Of a stretch of 64,000 nt of DNA, positions 13,174-23,249 are shown one piece after another (the first letter of the stretch is position 1; every line of letters begins with the position of its first letter). The notes beneath the pieces are model-generated. The model saw only the letters and a list, made by a program, of their open reading frames with translations. It searched no databases and was not told the DNA's origin. The DNA is from Lacibacter sp. H375 (GTDB lineage: Bacteria > Bacteroidota > Bacteroidia > Chitinophagales > Chitinophagaceae). A program made the translations under genes and the position numbers. The stretch covers positions 2,542,001-2,606,000 of the forward strand of contig NZ_JBBKTT010000001.1 in NCBI RefSeq assembly GCF_037892425.1, written 5' to 3'.

Positions 13174-14607
13174 TCACCAATCATCACTTCTGAAACTGCT
13201 CACCGGAAATCCTTCTGTACTAAACAAATCACCCACGACAAAATCTTTAAAGGCATAACGCACCGCAACAGGATCTTTTACATCAGGTGCAGAAACAACA
13301 ATCGTTCCGCCGCTGATCAATGCTTTTGCGGGACGGAAAACTTTATTAGCACCTGCCACTTCAAACAACGATAATGTTTTACCATAAGCAGTTAAACCAT
13401 TGGGTGCGCCACTGAATTTAATGGTAACTGTATTCCCACTTACAGTCATAGATTCATAAGCCGGGCTTTCGTAACCAAAACCTTTCAGCCCATAGGTTTT
13501 TGCCAATGCCATATACGCCAGGCGTTTGCTGCCGGTTAATTTATCCATGGGGTGAATGCCAAACTCTTCGCCAATATCCATCAACACAGCCATGCCACTG
13601 TTCGGAATTTTTGCTAATGCTTTACGTTGTGCATCCCGTAAATAAGCAGAATTATTATTTACCACATTTACTGCAGCATAATTATTATAGTTATAGGGTG
13701 CTATCTGGCAATAGTAAAAAGGGAAATCGCCTAGTCCACTCTCTTCACGAATTTGTTTTACAAATGCGGGGAACAATGTTTCGTATTGTTCCGGACGATC
13801 ATTATTGCTTTCGCCCTGGTACCAAAGACAACCTTTAATGTTATAACCAAGAAAAGCTTTCAGCATACCATTATATAAAACAGTTGGCGTACGGTTGTTT
13901 AATCTGGCTGTATCTGTAGGTGAAGGAACTTTTAATTCCGGAAATTGTTTTAATGTTTCGGCATCCATAAACGCTTCAACCGGTGATCCGCCATAGCTGA
14001 TGTTGACCAAGCCAATTGGCACTTTTAATTTTTCATAAAGCATCTTTCCAAAATAATAAGCAGTCGCACTGAAGTTGTTCACCGCTTCAGGTTCTGCCAA
14101 TTTCCAGGGAGAAGCTTTTGTTGTATCCTGTGGAGTGCGTTGTACCGAGCGGGGTACAGTATACAAACGAATCTGATCATTTGCTGAATTAAAAACAGCA
14201 TCATTAGCTCCGAGTATCGGCTGATCTCTGAAACCTTTCATTGGCATTTCCATATTACTCTGTCCGCTGCATAACCACACTTCACCTAGTAATACATTCT
14301 TCAATGTAACAGTTTCGCCATCACTGATGGTAATAGTATATGGTCCGCCGGCCTGGATCGTTTTTACTTTTACTTTCCATTTTCCAATGGCATCTGCCTT
14401 TGTATTATAGCTGGCTTTATTCCACGAAGTGTTCACTTTTACTGTACTTCCTGCTTTTGCCCAACCCCATATAGCTGCATCGGTTTGTTGCTGTAAAACC
14501 ATGTTATCGCTAAAGAAATAAGGAAGTTTAATAGTGGCATTAGCGAGGGATTGCAACAATACTATTGCTGCAAAAACAAAGGCAAAACGAAGGATATTTT
14601 TTATCAT
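13174..14607 (-). CDS. Sialate O-acetylesterase-like SGNH carbohydrate esterase
   Basis: 477 residues from ATG 14607, which begins the signal peptide MIKNILRFAFVFAAIVLLQ; the 20-residue upstream extension is not signal-like. The nucleophile serine is Ser117 in WLCSGQSNMEMP. Further SGNH blocks are VNISYGGSPVEAF and CLWYQGESNNDRPEQYE, and the Asp/His end block is probably FGIHPMDKLTGSKRLA. The family removes O-acetyl groups from sialic acid or, in plant-glycan loci, from pectin and hemicellulose sugars. The latter fits the neighbouring GH105/GH106 genes. It is transcribed divergently from the AraC regulator, sharing a 143-bp gap. Confidence 0.88.
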   Translation of the reverse strand: MIKNILRFAFVFAAIVLLQSLANATIKLPYFFSDNMVLQQQTDAAIWGWAKAGSTVKVNTSWNKASYNTKADAIGKWKVKVKTIQAGGPYTITISDGETVTLKNVLLGEVWLCSGQSNMEMPMKGFRDQPILGANDAVFNSANDQIRLYTVPRSVQRTPQDTTKASPWKLAEPEAVNNFSATAYYFGKMLYEKLKVPIGLVNISYGGSPVEAFMDAETLKQFPELKVPSPTDTARLNNRTPTVLYNGMLKAFLGYNIKGCLWYQGESNNDRPEQYETLFPAFVKQIREESGLGDFPFYYCQIAPYNYNNYAAVNVVNNNSAYLRDAQRKALAKIPNSGMAVLMDIGEEFGIHPMDKLTGSKRLAYMALAKTYGLKGFGYESPAYESMTVSGNTVTIKFSGAPNGLTAYGKTLSLFEVAGANKVFRPAKALISGGTIVVSAPDVKDPVAVRYAFKDFVVGDLFSTEGFPVSSFRSDDW

Positions 14608-14691
14608 GGCAAATAGAAGATTAAGGAAAACGAATATACTGTTTTCGATTCTTTGCCCATCATGCACTTACATGACAATTGTGAGCTTTAT

Positions 14692-14700
14692 AAACGGTTG
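14692..14700. promoter_or_regulatory. Possible operator half-site AAACGGTTG in the esterase/AraC divergent gap
   Basis: The 9-mer AAACGGTTG sits in the shared promoter gap and is the complement of the start of the 21-bp repeats at 17528 (CAACCGTTT). One such match in 64 kb could be chance. Confidence 0.25.
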
Positions 14701-14750
14701 TTGCGGAACCTGTCTTTTTTAGTAATTTCCCTTCCAGTTACAGCTTGCAC

Positions 14751-15686
14751 ATGAAGGAGATCAAGGAAAATAAAGAAGGCTCACATAAGAATATCTGGTA
14801 CGGTCTCGGCCGTCAGCGTATTGAAATACCCAAAACCATTCTAAAGTCGAGGGTGCTGGGTAATTCCCTGCTTAAGCACCTACATGTTTGTTCTATTGGC
14901 TATTATCCCAAAGCAAAAGATCATTACACTTATAGGAAGAAAGGCTTGCCTGAAAACTTTTTGTTTTACTGTGTTGATGGGCATGGTTTTTTTCAAATCG
15001 GTAAACAGCGACATGAAGTGGGGCCAAATGAATTTTTTATTCTTCCGCAGAATGTGGAGCATTCTTACGGCAGCAGTGCCGATCATCCATGGACCATTTA
15101 TTGGATCCATTTTGGGGGAGATTCATTGCCGCAGTTTAATGAGGTGCAGGAAGTGCAGAAACATTTCAAACCGGTATATGTAAAAAATAATGGCGACATA
15201 CTTCCCATCTTCACCAAAATTTATAAAACACTTGAGTTAGGTTACAGTATCGATAACCTGTTGTTTGCAAACATGTGCTTGTCGCATTTTCTTACGTTGT
15301 TTGTTTACAACTTGAGACACTATGCAGGTACACATACCGATAAGATCGATTGCGTGGATAGTGCCATCCTCTTTATGCAGGAGCATATCAATAATAATAT
15401 TTCACTGAACGATTTGAGCAAGCAATACAATTATTCTGTATCGAGATTTTCAAACCTGTTCAAACAAAAAACAGGTTATGCTCCGATTGATTATTTTTTG
15501 CAGATGAAAATGCAGAAGGCTTGTCAGCAATTAGATTTCAGTGATCGTTCCATTAAGGACATTGCATTTAGCATGGGCTTTGATGATCCGTATTATTTCT
15601 CCAAACGGTTCCGAACCATCATTGGCATGTCGCCCAAGAAATATCGTACAAGAAGGATTGATGAAGCAAAGGCAGATATGCAGTAG
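14751..15686 (+). CDS. AraC-family transcriptional regulator with cupin sensor domain
   Basis: 311 residues. The N-terminal cupin-like domain (about residues 60-130) contains YCVDGHGFFQIGKQRHEVGP and LPQNVEHSYGSSADHPWTIY. The C-terminal 100 residues are the double helix-turn-helix of AraC proteins, with LSKQYNYSVSRFSNLFKQKT and IKDIAFSMGFDDPYYFSKRF. The cupin probably binds a sugar. Its position beside the esterase and the pectin-type operon makes it the likely activator of that locus (inference). ATG 14751 is chosen; TTG 14745 would add two residues. The 3' end lies 9 bp from the convergent recN stop with no terminator visible between them. Confidence 0.9.
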   Translation: MKEIKENKEGSHKNIWYGLGRQRIEIPKTILKSRVLGNSLLKHLHVCSIGYYPKAKDHYTYRKKGLPENFLFYCVDGHGFFQIGKQRHEVGPNEFFILPQNVEHSYGSSADHPWTIYWIHFGGDSLPQFNEVQEVQKHFKPVYVKNNGDILPIFTKIYKTLELGYSIDNLLFANMCLSHFLTLFVYNLRHYAGTHTDKIDCVDSAILFMQEHINNNISLNDLSKQYNYSVSRFSNLFKQKTGYAPIDYFLQMKMQKACQQLDFSDRSIKDIAFSMGFDDPYYFSKRFRTIIGMSPKKYRTRRIDEAKADMQ

Positions 15687-15695
15687 GAGATCAGT

Positions 15696-17348
15696 TTAAC
15701 CCATCACCATTTCTTTTGCTGTAACCAACGATGAGTCAGTTGGTTTTTCACCGCTCAGCATTTTTGCAACGGCTTCAATTTGCTCTTCTTTACTCAGCAA
15801 ACGGATCTTTGTTTTGATTACCGATTTTTCTTCCTGTTTGTACACAAAGTAATGAGCGGTTGCTTTTGCAGCAATTTGTGGAAGATGTGTAATGGTGATC
15901 ACTTGTTGACGATCAGCTAACTCCTTCAATAAAATACCCACTTGTTTGGCAGCTTCACCACTAATGCCCGTGTCAATTTCATCAAACAACATGGTTGATA
16001 AAGAAATCTTCTCCGCTACCAGTGATTTAATGCAAAGCATCAATCGACTTAATTCACCACCACTCGCAACTTTACTGATCGGTTCAAAACGGTTACTTTT
16101 ATTCGCATCAAACAAAAAGTTGATACTGTCTGTGCCATAATGATAAAGTGAAGTTGTTGTAAGTTCAACTTTCAGTCTTGCATTGGGCATACCCACACGA
16201 CTGAGCAATTCATTTACCTGGCGTGCAAAAGGTTCAATATGTTTTTTGCGCTGTTCATGAATAACAGCAGCTTCTTTATTTAACTGTTGCTGTTGTGCCG
16301 CTGCTTCTTTTTCTTTTGCTGCAATACTGTTCCCCAAATCAGCAACTGATTGTTGTTGCTGTTGCAGTTGCTCAAGCAAACTCAGTAGCTCATTGGTAGA
16401 ATGCAGCCCATGTTTTTTCTGTAGCTTATAACCCAGCTCTAAACGTTCATTCAACTGATGTATCCTTGCTTCATCAATACTAATGCTGTTTTGCAAATGA
16501 TCAAGTTCTGATGCTATATCGCTCAACTCAATTTGTGCCGATTGTAAACGGTCGCTGATGGTTGAAAGATCAGCATGCATGTCTTTATACTGTTGTAAAC
16601 GTTGTAATACAATTTTCAACTGTTGCACCACAGGCGCTTCACCTTCTTTTAAAAACTGTACCGATTCTGAAAGTACAGTTGCGATATTCTCGGCATTACT
16701 TAACAGTTTTAATTCCTGGTCAGCATCTTCCAGTTCATTTTCTTTGAAAGAAGCTTGCTCTAATTCATCCAGTAAAAATTGTCGGTAATCCTGTTCTTTC
16801 TGTTGTTGCAGTTGTTGATCTTTTAACTGCTGCAACTCACGCTGCAGTTTTGCATAGCGTACATATTGCTGCCGGTATTGCTCCACACGGGCAGTGTTAT
16901 CTGCCAATGCATCCAATACTTCACGTTGAAAATCTTCTTCACCCAGTTCCAAAGTATCAAACTGCAAATGAAGATCAACAAGTGCAGAGGTTAGTTCTTT
17001 TAGTTGTGTAAGATTAACCGGCGTATCATTAATAAACGCTCTTGATTTTCCATTTGGCGAAATCTCACGACGCAGGATCAACTCTTCCTCTTCATCAATT
17101 TCGTTTTGCTGCAACCACTCTTTTATGTGTTGATTTGGATTAGCAAAGAAAGCCTCCACCACGCATTTCTTATCAGCACTTCGGAGTACGGTGCTGTCGG
17201 CCCGGTTGCCCAAGACTAATCCTAAAGCGCCTAAAAGAATGGATTTACCGGCACCTGTTTCACCGGTAATAATATTTAACCCCTGTTGAAATTCAACAGT
17301 TAATTGATCAATAATGGCAAAGTTTTGTATGGAGAGTTTCATCAGCAT
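15696..17348 (-). CDS. recN: DNA repair protein RecN
   Basis: 550 residues, the normal length for RecN, an SMC-like ATPase that acts at double-strand breaks in recombinational repair. Walker A is GETGAGKS at residues 29-36 after the typical start LSIQNFAIIDQLTVEFQQGL. A Gln-rich coiled coil fills about residues 160-390. The C-terminal ATPase half has SGGELSRLMLCIKSLVA (signature) and MLFDEIDTGISGEAAKQVG (Walker B and D-loop). ATG 17348 and ATG 17342 are both possible starts. It is convergent with the AraC gene and divergent from the SusC operon. Confidence 0.96.
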   Translation of the reverse strand: MLMKLSIQNFAIIDQLTVEFQQGLNIITGETGAGKSILLGALGLVLGNRADSTVLRSADKKCVVEAFFANPNQHIKEWLQQNEIDEEEELILRREISPNGKSRAFINDTPVNLTQLKELTSALVDLHLQFDTLELGEEDFQREVLDALADNTARVEQYRQQYVRYAKLQRELQQLKDQQLQQQKEQDYRQFLLDELEQASFKENELEDADQELKLLSNAENIATVLSESVQFLKEGEAPVVQQLKIVLQRLQQYKDMHADLSTISDRLQSAQIELSDIASELDHLQNSISIDEARIHQLNERLELGYKLQKKHGLHSTNELLSLLEQLQQQQQSVADLGNSIAAKEKEAAAQQQQLNKEAAVIHEQRKKHIEPFARQVNELLSRVGMPNARLKVELTTTSLYHYGTDSINFLFDANKSNRFEPISKVASGGELSRLMLCIKSLVAEKISLSTMLFDEIDTGISGEAAKQVGILLKELADRQQVITITHLPQIAAKATAHYFVYKQEEKSVIKTKIRLLSKEEQIEAVAKMLSGEKPTDSSLVTAKEMVMG

Positions 17349-17957
17349 ATACGTTTCAAAACTAAATGAATTAATGCAAACAGGAATGGCTTGTTTATAG
17401 CTTTAAAAACAACCGGTGGCAAGGCAAAAATTCAAGATAAATGCGACAGAGATTGCTGCCTGTCCCACTCGCTTTTCTGCAAAAAGTAGCGGAAAATGTT
17501 GTTTTGATTTGAATTCAAAAAAATGAACAACCGTTTGCGCAGAGTTTTCAACCGTTTGCGCAGAGTTTGTACAGTTTGGCGGTTTGGAGAGACAGTATCA
17601 CAACTCTAAATTTGGTAACAGCATAGAATTAATAGAAACATCATAAATCATTTTTCAGAAATCGTTTGTGATGTATCAAGAAGAAAAAACAATTAACGAC
17701 GATTGCATCATTTTCAGACGAATTGACAAGAACAGATCCATTTCCTGTAATTAACAGCTATCGTGCAAACACTGTGTATAGTTTACGGCAACTGAAAAGA
17801 GTAAATGCGCATTGAGGCTTGGCCGATTTTCGAAAACTGATATAACATGATCTTTTGCATGATGAATGTAAAAGAAAATTAGGATAAAGTAAAAGGAGTG
17901 GTTGCCTGTTACACAGGTAATTGTTCAACGGAAATTAATCTAACTAACTGTTTAATT
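17349..17957. other. 609-bp non-coding gap between recN and the SusC operon
   Basis: No convincing gene is present. The gap must hold the recN promoter (reading left) and the promoter of the long SusC operon (reading right). It contains the two-copy 21-bp direct repeat at 17528. A possible recN -7 element, TAGTTTTG on -, lies at 17364-17357, but no -33 element is at the usual distance. I see no clear promoter close to the SusC start. Confidence 0.6.
17528..17569. repeat. Two adjacent 21-bp direct repeats, candidate regulator binding sites
   Basis: CAACCGTTTGCGCAGAGTTT occurs at 17528 and again at 17549, exactly 21 bp apart, differing only in the last base of the unit. This is two helical turns, so a protein would meet both copies on the same DNA face. 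They lie about 180 bp upstream of recN and about 400 bp upstream of the SusC start. Confidence 0.6.
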
Positions 17958-20864
17958 ATGAATAAGCGAGTGATTCTGGCTGCAAATGCCCGGAACTGTA
18001 TACTTACTGTTTTTACTTTCCTTACTTCATTGGGCGCTATGGCCCAAACCGATACAGCTTCTGCTCTAAAAGACTCTATTGTTGTGGTGGTTACCAATGG
18101 AGTAAAGCTACAACACGAAGTAAATCATGTGCCGCTTAAATATATTCAGAAGCAACCGGTTCTGTCGCTGCAACAAATGATGAAAGGAAATGCTGCCGGT
18201 GTATATGTGCAGGAGCCCAGCGGTGAACCTGGAACTGAACAGAACATTTTTGTACGTGGTATTTCATCACCCCTTTTAAGTAAGCGTGAGTTATTCGATC
18301 AGCAGGCTGCTGTATTTCTCAATGGTATTCCACTTGTACAGGATAATCCCTTTGCATATGAAATACAGAAGTACGATTTCAACCGCATTGGCCCTGCTAC
18401 CAATTTACTTGCTGCTGTTAATCTGGATAACATTGAATCGATTGAAGTAATAAAAGATCCCATTGTGCTTGCAAAGCTGGGGCCAGTTGCAACAAATGGT
18501 GCTATCTGGATCACTACAAAGAATGCTCATTCAGGTTACAGAGAAATTTCCATCAACAGTTATTATGGTTTTGCACAAACTCCTTCTGTTACACCTGTAA
18601 ACGCAGCCTACGAAAATAATTTCCGTAAACCTTTTTACGACCGCTTTGGTACACTGGCCGACAGACTTAATTATCCTCCTTATTTACGTGATTCAACCAA
18701 CGTGGATTATTACGGCCCTGCAAACTGGATTGATAACTATTATAAAAATACACCGCTGTACAATGTTGATCTGAGTTTAACCGGTGGATCGGAAAGAGCC
18801 AACTTCCGTTTTTTTGGTGGAGCCACAAAAAATGCATCAAGTGCTGATGAAACAGCCATCAACCGCTACACAGGTTCGTTCTTCATTAATGCAGCGCCAA
18901 TTAAGTGGTTAATGGTATCGAGTATGATCACGTATAACCGCATGGAACGTACACGTAACCGTAACATACGTGACCGCTTGGCTGAACAACGTTATAATCC
19001 TGATCTAACAAATCCGCTAACGCCTAATAAAAATCTTTACAGTTCTTACCTCAATGAATTTAACAAGGCAATAGATGATAATATTTCAAACGTAATACAG
19101 GGATATTTTGCTCTATCAGCCAATCTCAACAAATTCAGTTATAACGGGCGCATTGCTTTCGATTATAACGAAGGTATCCGTGATGCATTCTGGCCAACTA
19201 CATTATTAGAGAAGAACAATTTTGTATCGAATTATTTCGGTTACAATCAACGTGTGGTGATCAGCAACACGGTTTCTTATAAAATAAACGTGAACAAAAG
19301 GCAGAAGTTATTGCTTGAAGCCGGACAAAATTTTATGGCCGATACCTACAAGTATGATTATGCATATGCCTACAATGGCCCTAACGATTTCGTAAAAATC
19401 AATGTGGTAAATGGTGACCCTAATGCAGCTGATTATCTATTGCCAACTGCTTTCAGGGTGTATTATTTCCCTGGAAAAATGCGTTCGGCATTAGCATCTT
19501 TTTCAGGCAATGCTACTTATTCGTTTAATGATGTGTTGAAGTTGCATGCAGTAGTAAGCAGAGATGGTTCATCGAACATGCAACCCGATAACCGCTGGAC
19601 CACTAATTTCTCAGGTGGTGCAGAATGGGATATCAAAAAACAATTTGAAACAAAACTGAAACGTATCAACGCATTTACTTTAACTGCTTCATGGGCACGT
19701 TTGGGTAGATTGTTGAGCGACGACAGGTTTAATGCAGGAGCACAATATCGTGTAGATATGGGTTGGGGTAATGAGCCAACACTTGGTTCTTATGTGGGCA
19801 TGCCCGGTATTTCAAGACCATATACCAGTGGATGGATCGGCTATGGTATTCCATGGGCTTACAGCGATCAGTTGAATATTGGTTTTCGTTTAACAACACT
19901 CAGCAGCCGTTTAAAACTTGCACTTGATATTTATAACAGGGATGATAAGCAAATGTTGCTGCCGGTTCCGGTTCCTGTTGAATGGGGTTATACCAGTGCC
20001 TATAAAAATGGTATGCATGTTCGCAACAATGGAGTTGATCTTACGGTAGCTGCTGATCTGTTACCTGCTGAATCAAATACAGTCAGCTGGAATTTCGCAC
20101 TCAACATTAACTACAATAACAATAAACTCATTGCATTACCCGGCGGTTTGCAGGAAGTGATTATTGGTAATAATAAACTCGAAGTAGGAAAACGTATTGA
20201 TGCCTTTTGGGTATTGTTAAACAATAGGGCTGGGTCAGCTTATCCGCCATCAGCATTGGCAACGAGCTACAGAGGCGTTCCTTTTACTGCTGGTGATCCA
20301 CGTTGGGTTGATGTTGTTAATGATGATGTAATTAACGATGATGACAAAGTATTAAAGGGCAATTACATTCCCAAAGTAAGCGGTGGTTTCAGTAACTCTA
20401 TCGGGTTTAAATCCTTTACACTTGATGCACAGTTTTATTTCGCAATTGGCCGCAAAGTATTAAACCAGTATGCATCATCACGTCTCAATTTTATAAATGT
20501 TGAAGCAAGTAACAACATCAACTCAGTAAAAGAAATTACGTTCTGGGAAAAGAAAATGGATCTGTCATCATATCCCATGTACAATCCCTGGAGTGCCGTT
20601 GTTCCTTACCGTCTTGAGCAGGATCTGTTTCTCGATGATGCATCATTCCTGAAACTTCGTTCGCTTTCACTCAGCTATAATTTGAAAACAGGTAAAAAGA
20701 AAACATTCACCAGTTGTGTGTTTTATGTAACAGGCACAAACCTGTTAACACTTACGCCATTCAAAGGTGATGATCCGGAGCTTGTGAATTACAACGGTAT
20801 TTATACAGGCTATGGCTTGCCGCTTTCACGCACATTCATTACCGGTGTTAGAGTAGGATTATAA
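17958..20864 (+). CDS. SusC/RagA-family TonB-dependent outer-membrane transporter (no N-terminal CarboxypepD-like domain)
   Basis: 968 residues from ATG 17958; signal peptide ends TSLGAMAQ. The plug domain is visible in QQMMKGNAAGVYVQEPSGEP, NIFVRGISSP, AVFLNGIPLVQDNP and NIESIEVIKDPIVLAKLGP; the rest is a 22-strand-type barrel ending in an aromatic-rich strand (RTFITGVRVGL). The carboxypeptidase-regulatory-like domain that usually precedes the plug is absent, with only about 30 residues between signal peptide and plug. It imports the ligand captured by the SusD lipoprotein encoded next. It is the first gene of a ten-gene + strand operon. Confidence 0.92.
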   Translation: MNKRVILAANARNCILTVFTFLTSLGAMAQTDTASALKDSIVVVVTNGVKLQHEVNHVPLKYIQKQPVLSLQQMMKGNAAGVYVQEPSGEPGTEQNIFVRGISSPLLSKRELFDQQAAVFLNGIPLVQDNPFAYEIQKYDFNRIGPATNLLAAVNLDNIESIEVIKDPIVLAKLGPVATNGAIWITTKNAHSGYREISINSYYGFAQTPSVTPVNAAYENNFRKPFYDRFGTLADRLNYPPYLRDSTNVDYYGPANWIDNYYKNTPLYNVDLSLTGGSERANFRFFGGATKNASSADETAINRYTGSFFINAAPIKWLMVSSMITYNRMERTRNRNIRDRLAEQRYNPDLTNPLTPNKNLYSSYLNEFNKAIDDNISNVIQGYFALSANLNKFSYNGRIAFDYNEGIRDAFWPTTLLEKNNFVSNYFGYNQRVVISNTVSYKINVNKRQKLLLEAGQNFMADTYKYDYAYAYNGPNDFVKINVVNGDPNAADYLLPTAFRVYYFPGKMRSALASFSGNATYSFNDVLKLHAVVSRDGSSNMQPDNRWTTNFSGGAEWDIKKQFETKLKRINAFTLTASWARLGRLLSDDRFNAGAQYRVDMGWGNEPTLGSYVGMPGISRPYTSGWIGYGIPWAYSDQLNIGFRLTTLSSRLKLALDIYNRDDKQMLLPVPVPVEWGYTSAYKNGMHVRNNGVDLTVAADLLPAESNTVSWNFALNINYNNNKLIALPGGLQEVIIGNNKLEVGKRIDAFWVLLNNRAGSAYPPSALATSYRGVPFTAGDPRWVDVVNDDVINDDDKVLKGNYIPKVSGGFSNSIGFKSFTLDAQFYFAIGRKVLNQYASSRLNFINVEASNNINSVKEITFWEKKMDLSSYPMYNPWSAVVPYRLEQDLFLDDASFLKLRSLSLSYNLKTGKKKTFTSCVFYVTGTNLLTLTPFKGDDPELVNYNGIYTGYGLPLSRTFITGVRVGL

Positions 20865-20893
20865 AAAGAAATTATTCAAACTAATCAGGAAAC

Positions 20894-22471
20894 ATGAAGA
20901 ATACGTCAGTAACAAGAAACAAGGTGATAAGCATTGGAAAAAAACTGGTGCTTGCAACAGGGTTGGTGCTTTTCATGGGAGCTTGTAATAAACAACTGGA
21001 CATTCAATCATCCCGCCAGGCAGATGAAAAAGGGCATTGGGATTCGTATGAAGATGCAAGAAGCGGGCTCATTGGTTTATATGGATTGCTGCGTGCAGCT
21101 GTTGCAGATAACAATGCGCATTGGATGTGGGGCGAATTAAGGAACGGCGATTTTCAATCAGTATATCGTCCCGATCTGAAAGCGGTGATCGAAGGAAACC
21201 TCAATGCATCGTTCCCGACAATTGAAGCTGTTACAAACTGGCGTCGTTTTTATGCAGTTATCAATGCAAGCAATTTGTTTATTGAACGTGTTGCAGGTTG
21301 TAAAGCCGATCAACGTTATACGGAATCGTATTATAAGCTTGATGTGGCTCAGGCAAGAGCCATCCGTGCATTCACTTATTTCTATATGGCAAGGATATGG
21401 GGTGATGTTCCGCTCATCATCAATACAAAAGAAGGAAGCTTCGATGAACTGCCACGCACAAGTCAGGCCACAGTTCTTTCTTTTGCAGAGCAGGAACTGA
21501 TTGCTGTTGCACCTAATCTTCCTTTCCTGTATTCAGGTATTGATCCTGCACAGATATTTCCCAATAATTATTACGGCTATAATTCTTCACAATGGTTAAA
21601 TGCACCTATAACAAGATTGGCTGCATATGCAATGCTGGCACATATTGCTGCATGGCAGGGCCGTTATATTGATGTAGCAGTTTACACAGAGTTTGTGGTG
21701 AACAATGCAACAAAAAGTAATCTTTCGCTGGTTACAACTACAAACCTTGTAACAACATTATTTAACAGCGGTGTAAATAATAACTACAACCAGCTTGTTG
21801 GTTTCAGCTTTAACCGCAATATGGGTGAAACAACTTCAGAAGGTCATATAGAGCAACTCACATTGGCAACAACAACGCTTTACCCAATGTCGAAACAGTT
21901 GCCAGAAATATATGTTTCAAAAGATTCTATTGCTGCAGCATTTCCACGTAGCAACGGTGGTACCGATCAACGCTTTGGTGTTGATCCTGCTTCTGTACAG
22001 CAAACAATTTATACCAATTACTTTGAAAACTATAGTGCAGCAGTTCCTGTGTTCAAGAAGATAAGAGTGGTGGATGGTAACGTGGGTAACGCAGGACAGT
22101 TTGCTGTATTCAATTCATCCATTGTATTTACACGCCTTGAAGAAATAAAATTATTGCGTGCGGAAGCGTTGGCTGTACTGGGACAAACAGATGCTTCTTA
22201 CCAGGAGTTAAATGGTATCAGAAGTATCAGGGGGCTTGCATCCATTTCTCCGGCGCCATCAAGAGATATCTTAACAGAAGTGTTTGCAGAAAGAAGAAGA
22301 GAGTTAATGGGCGAAGGCTGGAGATGGTACGACCTCGTACGTTTTAACAGGTTAAAACGTACAAATCCTGCTTTTAATGAGCTGATCGATAAGGGTGGAG
22401 TTTATTGGCCGATAGCACAGGAAGTATTGAACAGGAATTCAAAGATCACGCAAAACAGTTATTGGCAATAA
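20894..22471 (+). CDS. SusD/RagB-family surface nutrient-binding lipoprotein
   Basis: 525 residues; lipoprotein signal ending LVLFMGACNKQ. SusD hallmarks are DEKGHWDSYEDARSGLIGLY near the start, the TPR-like AQARAIRAFTYFYMARIWGD, and the C-terminal EVFAERRRELMGEGWRWYDL. It forms the lid of the SusC channel and binds substrate outside the cell. It is 29 bp after the SusC gene and clearly its partner. The substrate cannot be read from the sequence. Confidence 0.93.
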   Translation: MKNTSVTRNKVISIGKKLVLATGLVLFMGACNKQLDIQSSRQADEKGHWDSYEDARSGLIGLYGLLRAAVADNNAHWMWGELRNGDFQSVYRPDLKAVIEGNLNASFPTIEAVTNWRRFYAVINASNLFIERVAGCKADQRYTESYYKLDVAQARAIRAFTYFYMARIWGDVPLIINTKEGSFDELPRTSQATVLSFAEQELIAVAPNLPFLYSGIDPAQIFPNNYYGYNSSQWLNAPITRLAAYAMLAHIAAWQGRYIDVAVYTEFVVNNATKSNLSLVTTTNLVTTLFNSGVNNNYNQLVGFSFNRNMGETTSEGHIEQLTLATTTLYPMSKQLPEIYVSKDSIAAAFPRSNGGTDQRFGVDPASVQQTIYTNYFENYSAAVPVFKKIRVVDGNVGNAGQFAVFNSSIVFTRLEEIKLLRAEALAVLGQTDASYQELNGIRSIRGLASISPAPSRDILTEVFAERRRELMGEGWRWYDLVRFNRLKRTNPAFNELIDKGGVYWPIAQEVLNRNSKITQNSYWQ

Positions 22472-22522
22472 CCGGTTGTTTAAGCAAAAGAAACTTTTTC
22501 AATAAAAGTAAAAACGCACAGA

Positions 22523-23209
22523 ATGAGTTTTATCAGAAAAAATTATTTGTTGATCGCTGCGGGTTTGTTGATAGTGATAGCACTAACCAGCTGCAGCAAG
22601 ACCGACAAAACCTATTACGATTATAATAACACGGCTGGCACCTTCAAAGGTACAACGTATGAATACCTTACTGCGCAAACAGGTTTGTATGATTCGCTCC
22701 TGTTTGTTGCAAACCGCTTAACAGGTTTATCTGATGCGTTAAAGAGCGGCAACATAACCTTGTTTGCAGCCAACAACAGAAGTTTTGAACTGGCGTTGTT
22801 CAATATAAACCAGGCACGTAAAGATTCTATTCCTGCAATGGCACAGGTATCTCTGGCTACAATTGATTCTGCTTTGCTTGATACGTTTGTTTGCCGTTAT
22901 ATTATTCCGGGATTGCAACATACTGATAGTTTAAAAGGATTTACAGATGGCAAACTGTATGCATCGTATCGCTACGATTACAACATGCAGTTGCAGTATG
23001 TGGCTACCAACGCATCGGGTTATTTAGGTGGCGGCCCCAAGGCCATTACATTCAGCGATCCACGTAATTCCATTTTCACACGTAATTGGATACGAGTAAA
23101 TACAATCACGGTTGATATTAAAACATCAAACGGTATGCTGCATCTGTTACCTGCAGGTCACGACTTTGGATTTGGTAACGATTTTATTAAACGGGTTAAT
23201 AAACGATAG
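22523..23209 (+). CDS. Fasciclin-domain lipoprotein (first copy)
   Basis: 228 residues; lipoprotein signal ending VIALTSCSKT. The body is a single fasciclin (FAS1)-like domain: GLYDSLLFVANRLTGLSDAL, then ITLFAANNRSFELAL, a long insertion, and a final block TSNGMLHLLPAGHDFGFGND. FAS1 domains usually mediate adhesion or protein contact. It follows the SusD gene by 51 bp, and a paralogue holds the same place in the second SusC-SusD module (29118), so it is probably a surface component of the uptake complex. Confidence 0.82.
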   Translation: MSFIRKNYLLIAAGLLIVIALTSCSKTDKTYYDYNNTAGTFKGTTYEYLTAQTGLYDSLLFVANRLTGLSDALKSGNITLFAANNRSFELALFNINQARKDSIPAMAQVSLATIDSALLDTFVCRYIIPGLQHTDSLKGFTDGKLYASYRYDYNMQLQYVATNASGYLGGGPKAITFSDPRNSIFTRNWIRVNTITVDIKTSNGMLHLLPAGHDFGFGNDFIKRVNKR

Positions 23210-23249
23210 GTTTTATCAACTCTCATTTTCTTATAAACAGAAGATAAAG

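Noticed and set aside
16300-16400. CAACAGCAACTGC-type repeats in recN
   Set aside because: They are the coding sequence of the Gln-rich coiled coil, not a DNA repeat element.
23112-23249. N-terminal extension of the DUF5007-like protein
   Set aside because: It overlaps the fasciclin gene in another frame and would mask the lipoprotein signal that begins at ATG 23250.
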